DNA of 64,000 nucleotides from Haliclystus octoradiatus (Eukaryota; Cnidaria; Staurozoa; Stauromedusae; Haliclystidae), in contig OU744450.1 in assembly GCA_916610825.1 (NCBI GenBank), forward strand, positions 16,060,267 to 16,124,266, written 5' to 3'. Numbering within the stretch: position 1 is the first letter of the stretch; each line of letters opens with the position of its first letter. The notes below the pieces were generated by a model. It worked only from the letters and a program-made list of their open reading frames with translations, was not told where the DNA came from and did not search any database. The translations under genes were made by a program, and so were the position numbers. Of this stretch, positions 33,701-46,500 are shown piece after piece.

Positions 33701-36040
33701 TTGGTCATTTTGAGATGTTTTTGTAAAATTCGAATTTCCTTGGGAATTAAGCATTGTTTTTTCTCATTTTTCATTCCCAAGGGAACAAAGCATGGTTTTT
33801 GGTCATTTTAAGCTGTTTTTGTAAAATTCGAATTCCCTTGGGAATTGGGCATTGTTTTTGGTCATTTTGAGCTGTTTTTGTAAAAGTCGAATTCCCTTGG
33901 GAATTAGGCATTGTTTTTGGTCATTTTGAGCTGTTTTGTAAAATTCGAATTCCCTTGGGAATTAAGCATTGATTTTTCTCATTTTTCATTCCCAAGGGAA
34001 CAAAGCATTGTTTTTGGTCATTTTAAGCTGTTTTTGTAAAATTCGAATTCCCTTGGGAATTAAGCATTGTTTTTGTCATTTTGAGCTGTTTTTGTAAAAT
34101 TCGAATTCCCTTTGGAATTAGGCATTGTTTTTGGTCATTTTGAGCTGTTTTTGTAAAATTCGAATTCCCTTGGGAATTAAGCATTGTTTTTGTCATTTTG
34201 AGCTGTTTTTGTAAAATTCGAATCCCCTTGGGAATTAGGCATTGTTTTTGGTCATTTTGAGCTGTTTTTGTAAAATTCTAATTCCCTTGGGAATTGGGCA
34301 TTGTTTTTGGTCATTTTGAGCTGTTTTTGTAAAAGTTGAATTCCCTTGGGAATTAGGCATTGTTTTTGGTCATTTTGAGCTGTTTTGTAAAATTGGAATT
34401 CCCTTGGGAATTAAGCATTTTTTTTTCTCATTTTTCATTCCCAAGGGAACAAAGCATTGTTTTTGGTCATTTTAAGCTGTTTTTGTAAAATTCGAATTCC
34501 CTTGGGAATTAAGCATTGTTTTTGTCATTTTGAGCTGTTTTTGTAAAATTCGAATTCCCTTGGGAATTAGGCATTGTTTTTGGTCATTTTGAGCTGTTTT
34601 TGTAAAATTCTAATTCCCCTGGGAATTGGGCATTGTTTTTGGTCATTTTGAGCTGTTTTTGTAAAAGTCGAATTCCCTTGGGAATTAGGCATTGTTTTTG
34701 GTCATTTTGAGCTGTTTTGTAAAATTGGAATTCCCTTGGGAATTAAGCATTTTTTTTTCTCATTTTTCATTCCCAAGGGAACAAAGCATTGTTTTTGGTC
34801 ATTTTAAGCTGTTTCTGTAAAATTCGAATTCCATTGGGAATTAAGGATTGTTTTTGTCATTTTGAGCTGTTTTTGTAAAATTCGAATTCTCTTGGGAATT
34901 AGGCATTGTTTTTGATCGCTTTAAGCTGTTTTTGCAAAATTCGAATTCCCTTGGGGATTAAGCATTGTTTTTTCTCATTTTTCATTCCCAAGGGAACAAT
35001 GCATTGTTTTTGGTCATTTTAAGCTGTTTTTGTAAAATTCGAATTTCCTTGGGAATTAAGCATTGTTTTTGGTCATTTGAAGCTGTTTTTGTAAAATTCG
35101 AATTCCCTTGGGAATTGGGCATAGTTTTTGGTCATTTTGAGCTGTTTTTGTAAAAGTCGAATTCCCTTGGGAATTAGGCATTGTTTTTGGTCATTTTGAG
35201 CTGTTTTGTAAAATTCGAATTCCCTTGGGAATTAAGCATTGTTTTTTCTCATTTTTCATTCCCAAGGGAACAAAGCATTGTTTTTGGTCATTTTAAGCTG
35301 TTTTTGTAAAATTCGAATTCCCTTGGGAATTAGGCATTGTTTTTGGTCATTTTGAGCTGTTTTTGTAAAATTCGAATTCCCTTGGGAATTAAGCATTGTT
35401 TTTTCTCATTTTTCATTCCCAAGGGAACAAAGCATTGTTTTTGGTCATTTTAAGCTGTTTTTGTAAAATTCGAATTCCCTTGGAAATTGGGCATTGTTTT
35501 TGGTCATTTTGAGCTGTTTTTGTAAAAGTCGAATTCCCTTGGGAATTAGGCATTGTTTTTGGTCATTTTGAGCTGTTTTGTAAAATTCGAATTCCCTTGG
35601 GAATTAAGCATTGTTTTTTCTCATTTTTCATTCCCAAGGGAACAAAGCATTGTTTTTGGTCATTTTAAGCTGTTTTTGTAAAATTCGAATTCCCTTTGGA
35701 ATTAAGCATTGTTTTTGTCATTTTGAGCTGTTTTTGTAAAATTCGAATTCTCTTGGGAATTAGGCATTGTTTTTGATCGCTTTAAGCTGTATTTGCAAAA
35801 TTCGAATTCCCTTGGGAATTAAGCATTGTTTTTTCTCATTTTTCATTCCCAAGGGAACAAAGCATTGTTTTTGGTCATTTTAAGCTGTTTTTGTAAAATT
35901 CGAATTCCCTTGGGAATTGGGCATTGTTTTTGGTCATTTTGAGCTGTTTTTGTAAAAGTCAAATTCTCTTGGGAATTAGGCATTGTTTTTGGTCATTTTG
36001 AGCTGTTTTGTAAAATTCGAATTCCCTTGGGAATTAAGCA
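30800..36040. repeat. 5.2-5.45 kb higher-order repeat, copy 1
   Basis: The longest repeat with both copies inside the window. Markers paired with copy 2: GTTTAAGGTCTTTTTGAG (31,101/36,336), GTAAATGTC (31,364/36,599), AAAGTCAAATTCTC (32,851/38,085), CATTCACAAGG (32,955/38,189), TATAAATTTC (33,114/38,511), GCATGG (33,790/39,187), CATTGATTTTTCTC (near 33,968/39,424), TTCCATTGGGAATTAAGGATTG (near 34,828/40,284) and CTTGGAAATTGGG (near 35,478/40,933). The offset rises in steps from 5,234 to 5,397 to 5,455, each step being whole units gained in copy 2. Confidence 0.85.
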
Positions 36041-39000
36041 TTGTTTTTGTCATTTTGAGCTGTTTTTGTAAAATTCGAATCCCCTTGGGAATTAGGCATT
36101 GTTTTTGGTCATTTTGAGCTGTTTTTGTAAAATTGTAATTCCCTTGGGAATTGGGCATTGTTTTTGGTCATTTTGAGCTGTTTTTGTAAAAGTCGAATTC
36201 CCTTGGGAATTAGGCATTGTTTTTGGTCATTTTGAGCTGTTTTGTAAAATTGGAATTCCCTTGGGAATTAAGCATTGTTTTAGGTCATTTTGAGCTGTTT
36301 TTGAAAAATTCGAATTCCCTTGGGAATTAAGCATTGTTTAAGGTCTTTTTGAGCTGTTTTTGAAAAATTCGAATTCCCTTTGGAATTAGGCATTGTTTTT
36401 GGTCATTTTGAGCTGTTTTTGTAAAATTCGAATTCCCTTGGGAATTAAGCATTGTTTTTGTCATTTTGAGCTGTTTTTGTAAAATTCGAATCCCCTTGGG
36501 AATTAGGCATTGTTTTTGGTCATTTTGAGCTGTTTTTGTAAAATTCTAATTCCCTTGGGAATTGGGCATTGTTTTTGGTCATTTTGAGCTGTTTTTGTAA
36601 ATGTCGAATTCCCTTGGGAATTAGGCATTGTTTTTGGTCATTTTGAGCTGTTTTGTAAAATTGGAATTCCCTTGGGAATTAAGCATTTTTTTTTCTCATT
36701 TTTCATTCCCAAGGGAACAAAGCATTGTTTTTGGTCATTTTAAGCTGTTTTTGTAAAATTCGAATTCCCTTGGGAATTAAGCATTGTTTTTGTCATTTTG
36801 AGCTGTTTTTGTAAAATTCGAATTCCCTTGGGAATTAGGCATTGTTTTTGGTCATTTTGAGCTGTTTTTGTAAAATTCGAATTCCCTTGGGAATTAGGCA
36901 TTGTTTTTGGTCATTTTGAGCTGTTTTTGTAAAATTCGAATTCCCTTGGGAATTGGGCATTGTTTTTGGTCATTTTGAGCTGTTTTTGTAAAAGTCGAAT
37001 TCCCTTGGGAATTAGGCATTGTTTTTGGTCATTTTGAGCTGTTTTGTAAAATTGGAATTCCCTTGGGAATTAAGCATTTTTTTTTCTCATTTTTCATTCC
37101 CAAGGGAACAAAGCATTGTTTTTGGTCATTTTAAGCTGTTTTTGTAAAATTCGAATTCCCTTGGGAATTAAGCATTGTTTTTGTCATTTTGAGCTGTTTT
37201 TGTAAAATTCGAATTCCCTTGGGAATTAGGCATTGTTTTTGGTCATTTTGAGCTGTTTTTGTAAAATTCTAATTCCGTTGGGAATTAAGCATTGTTTTTG
37301 TCATTTTGAGCTGTTTTTGTAAAATTCGAATCCCCTTGGGAATTAGGCATTGTTTTTGGTCATTTTGAGCTGTTTTTGTAAAATTCTAATTCCCTTGGGA
37401 ATTGGGCATTGTTTTTGGTCATTTTGAGCTGTTTTTGTAAAAGTCGAATTCCCTTGGGAATTAGGCATTGTTTTTGGTCATTTTGAGCTGTTTTGTAAAA
37501 TTGGAATTCCCTTGGGAATTAAGCATTTTTTTTTCTCATTTTTCATTCCCAAGGGAACAAAGCATTGTTTTTGGTCATTTTAAGCTGTTTTTGTAAAATT
37601 CGAATTCCCTTGGGAATTAAGCATTGTTTTTGTCATTTTGAGCTGTTTTTGTAAAATTCGAATTCCCTTGGGAATTAGGCATTGTTTTTGGTCATTTTGA
37701 GCTGTTTTTGTAAAATTCTAATTCCCTTGGGAATTGGGCATTGTTTTTGGTCATTTTGAGCTGTTTTTGTAAAAGTCGAATTCCCTTGGGAATTAGGCAT
37801 TGTTTTTGGTCATTTTGAGCTGTTTTGTAAAATTGGAATTCCCTTGGGAATTAAGCATTTTTTTTTCTCATTTTTCATTCCCAAGGGAACAAAGCATTGT
37901 TTTTGGTCATTTTAAGCTGTTTTTGTAAAATTCGAATTCCCTTGGGAATTAAGCATTGTTTTTTCTCATTTTTCATTCCCAAGGGAACAAAGCATTGTTT
38001 TTGGTCATTTTAAGCTGTTTTTGTAAAATTCGAATTCCCTTGGGAATTGGGCATTGTTTTTGGTCATTTTGAGCTGTTTTTGTAAAAGTCAAATTCTCTT
38101 GGGAATTAGGCATTGTTTTTGGTCATTTTGAGCTGTTTTGTAAAATTCGAATTCCCTTGGGAATTAAGCATTGTTTTTTCTCATTTTTCATTCACAAGGG
38201 AACAAAGCATTGTTTTTGGTCATTTTAAGCTGTTTTTGTAAAATTCGAATTCTCTTGGGAATTAGGCATTATTTTTGATCGGTTTAAGCTGTTTTTGTAA
38301 AATTCGAATTCCCTTGGGAATTGGGCATTGTTTTTGGTCATTTTGAGCTGTTTTTGTAAAAGTCGAATTCCCTTGGGAATTAGGCATTGTTTTTGGTCAT
38401 TTTGAGCTGTTTTGTAAAATTCGAATTCCCTTGGGAATTAAGCATTGTTTTTTCTCATTTTTCATTCCCAAGGGAACAAAGCATTGTTTTTGGTCATTTT
38501 GAGCTGTTTTTATAAATTTCAAATTCTCTTGGGAATTGGGCATTGTTTTTGGTCGTTTCAAGCTCTTTTTGTAACAATCGAATTCCCTTGGGAATTGGGC
38601 ATTGTTTTTGGTCATTTTGAGCTGTTTTTGTAAAATTCGAATTCCCTTGGGAATTAGGCATTGTTTTTGGTCATTTTGAGCTGTTTTTGTAAAATTCGAA
38701 TTCCCTTGGGAATTAAGCATTGTTTTTTCTCATTTTTCATTCCCAAGGGAACAAAGCATTGTTTTTGGTCATTTTAAGCTGTTTTTGTAAAATTCGAATT
38801 CCCTTGGGAATTAAGCATTGTTTTTGGTCATTTGAAGCTGTTTTTGTAAAATTCGAATTCCCTTGGGAATTGGGCATTGTTTTTGGTCATTTTGAGCTGT
38901 TTTTGTAAAAGTCGAATTCCCTTGGGAATTAGGCATTGTTTTTGGTCATTTTGAGCTGTTTTGTAAAATTCGAATTCCCTTGGGAATTAAGCATTGTTTT

Positions 39001-41500
39001 TTCTCATTTTTCATTCCCAAGGGAACAAAGCATTGTTTTTGGTCATTTTAAGCTGTTTTTGTAAAATTCGAATTCCCTTGGGAATTAGGCATTGTTTTTG
39101 GTCATTTTGAGATGTTTTTGTAAAATTCGAATTTCCTTGGGAATTAAGCATTGTTTTTTCTCATTTTTCATTCCCAAGGGAACAAAGCATGGTTTTTGGT
39201 AATTTTAAGCTGTTTTTGTAAAATTCGAATTCCCTTGGGAATTAAGCATTGTTTTTGGTCATTTGAAGCTGTTTTTGTAAAATTCGAATTCCCTTGGGAA
39301 TTGGGCATTGTTTTTGGTCATTTTGAGCTGTTTTTGTAAAAGTCGAATTCCCTTGGGAATTAGGCATTGTTTTTGGTCATTTTGAGCTGTTTTGTAAAAT
39401 TCGAATTCCCTTGGGAATTAAGCATTGATTTTTCTCATTTTTCATTCCCAAGGGAACAAAGCATTGTTTTTGGTCATTTTAAGCTGTTTTTGTAAAATTC
39501 GAATTCCCTTGGGAATTAAGCATTGTTTTTGTCATTTTGAGCTGTTTTTGTAAAATTCGAATTCCCTTTGGAATTAGGCATTGTTTTTGGTCATTTTGAG
39601 CTGTTTTTGTAAAATTCGAATTCCCTTGGGAATTAAGCATTGTTTTTGTCATTTTGAGCTGTTTTTGTAAAATTCGAATCCCCTTGGGAATTAGGCATTG
39701 TTTTTGGTCATTTTGAGCTGTTTTTGTAAAATTCTAATTCCCTTGGGAATTGGGCATTGTTTTTGGTCATTTTGAGCTGTTTTTGTAAAAGTCGAATTCC
39801 CTTGGGAATTAGGCATTGTTTTTGGTCATTTTGAGCTGTTTTGTAAAATTGGAATTCCCTTGGGAATTAAGCATTTTTTTTCTCATTTTTCATTCCCAAG
39901 GGAACAAAGCATTGTTTTTGGTCATTTTAAGCTGTTTTTGTAAAATTCGAATTCCCTTGGGAATTAAGCATTGTTTTTGTCATTTTGAGCTGTTTTTGTA
40001 AAATTCGAATTCCCTTGGGAATTAGGCATTGTTTTTGGTCATTTTGAGCTGTTTTTGTAAAATTCTAATTCCCCTGGGAATTGGGCATTGTTTTTGGTCA
40101 TTTTGAGCTGTTTTTGTAAAAGTCGAATTCCCTTGGGAATTAGGCATTGTTTTTGGTCATTTTGAGCTGTTTTGTAAAATTGGAATTCCCTTGGGAATTA
40201 AGCATTTTTTTTTCTCATTTTTCATTCCCAAGGGAACAAAGCATTGTTTTTGGTCATTTTAAGCTGTTTTTGTAAAATTCGAATTCCATTGGGAATTAAG
40301 GATTGTTTTTGTCATTTTGAGCTGTTTTTGTAAAATTCGAATTCTCTTGGGAATTAGGCATTGTTTTTGATCGCTTTAAGCTGTTTTTGCAAAATTCGAA
40401 TTCCCTTGGGGATTAAGCATTGTTTTTTCTCATTAATCATTCCCAAGGGAACAATGCATTGTTTTTGGTCATTTTAAGCTGTTTTTGTAAAATTCGAATT
40501 CCCTTGGGAATTAAGCATTGTTTTTGGTCATTTGAAGCTGTTTTTGTAAAATTCGAATTCCCTTGGGAATTGGGCATAGTTTTTGGTCATTTTGAGCTGT
40601 TTTTGTAAAAGTCGAATTCCCTTGGGAATTAGGCATTGTTTTTGGTCATTTTGAGCTGTTTTGTAAAATTCGAATTCCCTTGGGAATTAAGCATTGTTTT
40701 TTCTCATTTTTCATTCCCAAGGGAACAAAGCATTGTTTTTGGTCATTTTAAGCTGTTTTTGTAAAATTCGAATTCCCTTGGGAATTAGGCATTGTTTTTG
40801 GTCATTTTGAGCTGTTTTTGTAAAATTCGAATTCCCTTGGGAATTAAGCATTGTTTTTTCTCATTTTTCATTCCCAAGGGAACAAAGCATTGTTTTTGGT
40901 CATTTTAAGCTGTTTTTGTAAAATTCGAATTCCCTTGGAAATTGGGCATTGTTTTTGGTCATTTTGAGCTGTTTTTGTAAAAGTCGAATTCCCTTGGGAA
41001 TTAGGCATTGTTTTTGGTCATTTTGAGCTGTTTTGTAAAATTCGAATTCCCTTGGGAATTAAGCATTGTTTTTTCTCATTTTTCATTCCCAAGGGAACAA
41101 AGCATTGTTTTTGGTCATTTTAAGCTGTTTTTGTAAAATTCGAATTCCCTTTGGAATTAAGCATTGTTTTTGTCATTTTGAGCTGTTTTTGTAAAATTCG
41201 AATTCTCTTGGGAATTAGGCATTGTTTTTGATCGCTTTAAGCTGTATTTGCAAAATTCGAATTCCCTTGGGAATTAAGCATTGTTTTTTCTCATTTTTCA
41301 TTCCCAAGGGAACAAAGCATTGTTTTTGGTCATTTTAAGCTGTTTTTGTAAAATTCGAATTCCCTTGGGAATTGGGCATTGTTTTTGGTCATTTTGAGCT
41401 GTTTTTGTAAAAGTCAAATTCTCTTGGGAATTAGGCATTGTTTTTGGTCATTTTGAGCTGTTTTGTAAAATTCGAATTCCCTTGGGAATTAAGCATTGTT
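36041..41500. repeat. 5.2-5.45 kb higher-order repeat, copy 2
   Basis: Follows copy 1 directly. It carries 163 extra bases at about 38,310-38,480 (two monomers plus part of a 98-bp unit) and one extra 59-bp GGTCATTTGAAGCTG unit near 39,250. Private differences include TCATTAATCATTCCC near 40,433 and GGTAATTTTAAGC near 39,198. Beyond about 41,500 copy 1 continues with a different unit. Confidence 0.85.
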
Positions 41501-41640
41501 TTTTCTCATTTTTCATTCACAAGGGAACAAAGCATTGTTTTTGGTCATTTTAAGCTGTTTTTGTAAAATTCGAATTCTCTTGGGAATTAGGCATTGTTTT
41601 TGATCGGTTTAAGCTGTTTTTGTAAAATTCGAATTCCCTT

Positions 41641-42098
41641 GGGAATTGTTTTTGGTCATTTTGAGCTGTTTTTATAAATTTCAAATTCTCTTGGGAATTG
41701 GGCATTGTTTTTGGTCGTTTCAAGCTCTTTTTGTAACAATCGAATTCCCTTGGGAATTGGGCATTGTTTTTGGTCATTTTGAGCTGTTTTTGTAAAATTC
41801 GAATTCCCTTGGGAATTAGGCATTGTTTTTGGTCATTTTGAGCTGTTTTTGTAAAATTCGAATTCCCTTGGGAATTGTTTTTGGTCATTTTGAGCTGTTT
41901 TTATAAATTTCAAATTCTCTTGGGAATTGGGCATTGTTTTTGGTCGTTTCAAGCTCTTTTTGTAACAATCGAATTCCCTTGGGAATTGGGCATTGTTTTT
42001 GGTCATTTTGAGCTGTTTTTGTAAAATTCGAATTCCCTTGGGAATTAGGCATTGTTTTTGGTCATTTTGAGCTGTTTTTGTAAAATTCGAATTCCCTT
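41641..42098. repeat. 229-bp tandem duplication, two copies
   Basis: Copies at 41,641-41,869 and 41,870-42,098. Each consists of a 52-bp unit followed by three 59-bp units (52+59+59+59 = 229). TATAAATTTC lies at 41,673 and 41,902, and GGTCGTTTCAAGCTC recurs at the same spacing. Other blocks in the window have this series once, so the duplication is local. Confidence 0.87.
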
Positions 42099-43564
42099 GG
42101 GAATTAAGCATTGTTTTTTCTCATTTTTCATTCCCAAGGGAAAAAAGCATTGTTTTTGGTCATTTTAAGCTGTTTTTGTAAAATTCGAATTCCCTTGGGA
42201 ATTAAGCATTGTTTTTGGTCATTTGAAGCTGTTTTTGTAAAATTCGAATTCCCTTGGGAATTGGGCATTGTTTTTGGTCATTTTGAGCTGTTTTTGTAAA
42301 AGTCGAATTCCCTTGGGAATTGGGCATTGTTTTTGGTCATTTTAAGCTGTTTTTGTAAAATTCGAATTCCCTTGGGAATTAAGCATTGTTTTTGTCATTT
42401 TGAGCTGTTTTTGTAAAATTCAAATTCCCTTGGGAATTAGGCATTGTTTTTGGTCATTTTGAGCTGTTTTTGTAAAATTCGAATTCCCTTGGGAATTGGG
42501 CATTGTTTTTGGTCATTTTGAGCATTTTTTGTAAAATTCGAATTCCCTTGGGAATTAAGCATTGTTTTTTCTCATTTTTCATTCCCAAGGGAACAAAGCA
42601 TTGTTTTTGGCCATTTTAAGCTGTTTTTGTAAAATTCGAATTCCCTTGGGAATTGGGCATTGTTTTTGGTCATTTTGAGCTGTTTTTGTAAAAGTCGAAT
42701 TCCCTTGGGAATTAGGCATTGTTTTTGGTCATTTTGAGCTGTTTTGTAAAATTCGAATTCCCTTGGGAATTAACCATTGTTTTTTCTCATTTTTCATTCC
42801 CAAGGGAACAAAGCATTGTTTTTGGTCATTTTAAGCTGTTTTTGTAAAATTCGAATTCCCTTGGGAATTAAGCATTGTTTTTGGTCATTTGAAGGTGTTT
42901 TTGTAAAATTCGAATTCCCTTGGGAATTGGGCATTGTTTTTGGTCATTTTGAGCTGTTTTTGTAAAAGTCGAATTCCCTTGGGAATTGGGCATTGTTATT
43001 GGTCATTTTGAGCTGTTTTTGTAAAATTCGAATTCCCTTGGGAATTAGGCATTGTTTTTGGTCATTTTGAGCTGTTTTTGTAAAATTCGAATTCCCTTGG
43101 GAATTGGGCATTGTTTTTGGTCATTTTGAGCATTTTTTGTAAAATTCGAATTCCCTTGGGAATTAGGCATTGTTTTTGGTCATTTTGAGCTGATTTGTAA
43201 AATTCGAATTCCCTTGGGAATTAAGCATTGTTTTTTCTCATTTTTCATTCCCAAGGGAACAAAGCATTGTTTTTGGTCATTTTAAGCTGTTTTTGTAAAA
43301 TTCGAATTCCCTTTGGAATTAAGCATTGTTTTTGTCATTTTGAGCTGTTTTTGTAAAATTCGAATTCTCTTGGGAATTAGGCATTGTTTTTGATCGCTTT
43401 AAGCTGTATTTGCCAAATTCGAATTCCCTTGGGAATTAAGCATTGTTTTTTCTCATTTTTCATTCCCAAGGGAACAAAGCATTGTTTTTGGTCATTTTAA
43501 GCTGTTTTTGTAAAATTCGAATTCCCTTGGGAATTAAGCATTGTTTTTGTCATTTTGAGCTGTT
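42099..43564. repeat. Ordinary satellite between the 5-kb and 4-kb repeats
   Basis: Contains super-units with the GGTCATTTGAAG unit (near 42,220), GAGCATTTTTTG tail units (near 42,520 and 43,130), a GAAGGTGTTTTTG variant near 42,892, GTTATTGG near 42,996 and a GCCAAATTC tail near 43,411. No other kind of sequence is present. Confidence 0.8.
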
Positions 43565-46500
43565 TTTGTAAAATTCGAATTCTCTTGGGAATTAGGCATT
43601 GTTTTTGATCGGTTTAAGCTGTTTTTGTAAAATTCGAATTCCCTTGGGAATTGTTTTTGGTCATTTTGAGCTGTTATTATAAAATTCGAATTCTCTTGGG
43701 AATTGGGAATTGTTTTTGGTCGTTTTAAACTCTTTTTGTAACATTCGAATTCCCTTGGGAATTGGGCATTGTTATTGGTCATTTTGAGCTGTTTTTGTAA
43801 AATTCGAATTCCCTTGGGAATTAGGCATTGTTTTTGGTCATTTTGAGCTGTTTTTGTAAAAGTCGAATTCCCTTGGGAATTGGGCATTGTTTTTGGTCAT
43901 TTTGAGCATTTTTTGTAAAATTCGAATTCCCTTGGGAATTAAGCATTGTTTTTTCTCATTTTTCATTCCCAAGGGAACAAAGCATTGTTTTTGGTCATTT
44001 GAAGCTGTTTTTGTAAAATTCGAATTCCCTTGGGAATTGGGCATTGTTTTTGGTCATTTTGAGCTGTTTTTGTAAAAGTCGAATTCCCTTGGGAATTAGG
44101 CATTGTTTTTGGTCATTTTGAGCTGTTTTGTAAAATTGGAATTCCCTTGGGAATTAAGCATTGTTTTTTCTCATTTTTCATTCCCAAGGTAACAAAGCAT
44201 TGTTTTTGGTCATTTTAAGCTGTTTTTGTAAAATTCGAATTCCCTTGGGAATTAAGCATTGTTTTTGTCATTTTGAGCTGTTTTTGTAAAATTCGAATTC
44301 TCTTGGGAATTAGGCATTGTTTTTGATCGCTTTAAGCTGTTTTTGCAAAATTCGAATTCCCTTGGGAATTAAGCATTGTTTTTTCTCATTTTTCATTCCC
44401 AAGGGAACAAAGCATTGTTTTTGGTCATTTCAAGCTGTTTTTGTAAAATTTGAATTCCCTTGGGAATAAAGCATTGTTTTTGGTCATTTGAAGCTGTTTT
44501 TGTAAAATTCGAATTCCCTTGGGAATTGGGCATAGTTTTTGGTCATTTTGAGCTGTTTTTGTAAAAGTCGAATTCCCTTGGGAATTAGGCATTGTTTTTG
44601 GTCATTTTGAGCTGTTTTGTAAAATTCGAATTCCCTTGGGAATTAAGCATTGTTTTTTCTCATTTTTCATTCCCAAGGGAACAAAGCATTGTTTTTGGTC
44701 ATTTTAAGCTGTTTTTGTAAAATTTGAATTCCCTTGGGAATTAAGCATTGTTTTTGTCATTTTGAGCTGTTTTTGTAAAATTCGAATTCTCTTGGGAATT
44801 AGGCATTGTTTTTGATCGCTTTAAGCTGTTTTTGCAAAATTCGAATTCCCTTGGGAATTAAGCATTGTTTTTTCTCATTTTTCATTCCCAAGGGAACAAA
44901 GCATTGTTTTTGGTCATTTTGAGCTGTTTTTGTGAAATTCGAATTCCATTGGAAATTAGGCATTTTTTTTTCTCATTTTTAATTCCCAAAGGAATTAAGC
45001 ATTGTCTTAATCATTTTAAGCTGTTTTGAACTGTCCTTGTAAAATTCGAATTCCCTTGGGAATTAGGCATTGTTTTTTCTCATTTTTCATTCCCAAGGGA
45101 ATAAAGAATTGTTTTTGGTCATTTTAAGCTGTTTTTGTAAAATTCGAATTCCCTTGGGAATTAAGCATTGTTTTTGTCATTTTGAGCTGTTTTTGTAAAA
45201 TTCGAATTCTCTTGGGAATTAGGCATTGTTTTTGATCGCTTTAAGCTGTATTTGCAAAATTCGAATTCCCTTGGGAATTAGGCATTGTTTTTTCTCATTT
45301 TTCATTCCCAAGGGAATAAAGAATTGTTTTTGGTCATTTGAAGCTGTTTTTGTGAAATTCGAATTCCCTTGGGAATTAGGCATTTTTTTTCTTCTTATTT
45401 TTCATTCCCGATCGAATTGAGCCTTGTTTTTGGTCATTTTGAGCTTTTTTTGTAAAATTCAAATTCCCTTGGGAATTGGGCATAGTTTTTGGTCATTCTT
45501 CAATTCCAAGGGAAACGAACATTATTTTTGGTCATTTTAAGCTGTTTTTGTAAAATTCGAATTTCCTTAGGAATTAGGCATTATTTTTGGACAATTTAAG
45601 CTGTTTTTGTGAAATTCGAATTCCCTTGGGAATTAGGCATTGTAATTGGTCATTTTGGGCTGTTTTTGTAAAATTCGAATTCCCTTTGGAATTAGGCATT
45701 GTTTTTTCTCATTTTTCATTCCCAAGGGAATAAAGCAATGTTTTTGGTCATTTTAAGCTGTTTTTGTAAAATTCGAATTCCCTTGGGAATTAGGCATTGT
45801 TTTTATCATTTTGAGCTGTTTTTGTAAAATTCGAATTCCCTTGGGAATTAGGCATTGTTTTTGGTCATTTTGAGCTGTTTTTGTAAAATTCGAATTCCCT
45901 TGGGAATTAAGCATTGTTTTTGTCATTTTGAGCTGTTTTTGTAAAATTTCTAATTCTCTTGGGAATTAGGTATTGTTTTTGATCAGTTTAAGCTGTTTTT
46001 GTAAAATTCGAATTCCCTTGGGAATTGTTTTTGGTCATTTTGAGCTGTTTTTATAAAATTCAAATTCTCTTGGGAATTGGGCATTCTTTTTGGTCGTTTT
46101 AAGCTCTTTTTGTAACATTCGAATTCCCTTGGGAATTGGGCATTGTTTTTGGTCATTTTGAGCTGTTTTTGTAAAATTCGAATTCCCTTGGGAATTACGC
46201 ATTGTTTTTGGTCATTTTGAGCTGTTTTTGTAAAATTCGAATTCCCTTGGGAATTGGGCATTGTTTATTCGCTTTAAGCTGTTTTTGCAAAATTCGAATT
46301 CCCTTAGGAATTAAGCATTGTTTTTTCTCATTTTTCATTCCCAAGGGAACAAAGCATTGTTTTTGGTCATTTTGAGCTGTTTTTGTGAATTTCAAATTCC
46401 ATTGGAAATTAGGCATTTTTTTTTCTCATTTTTAATTCCCAAAGGAATTAAGCATTGTCTTAATCGTTTTAAGCTGTTTTGAACTGTCCTTGTAAAATTC

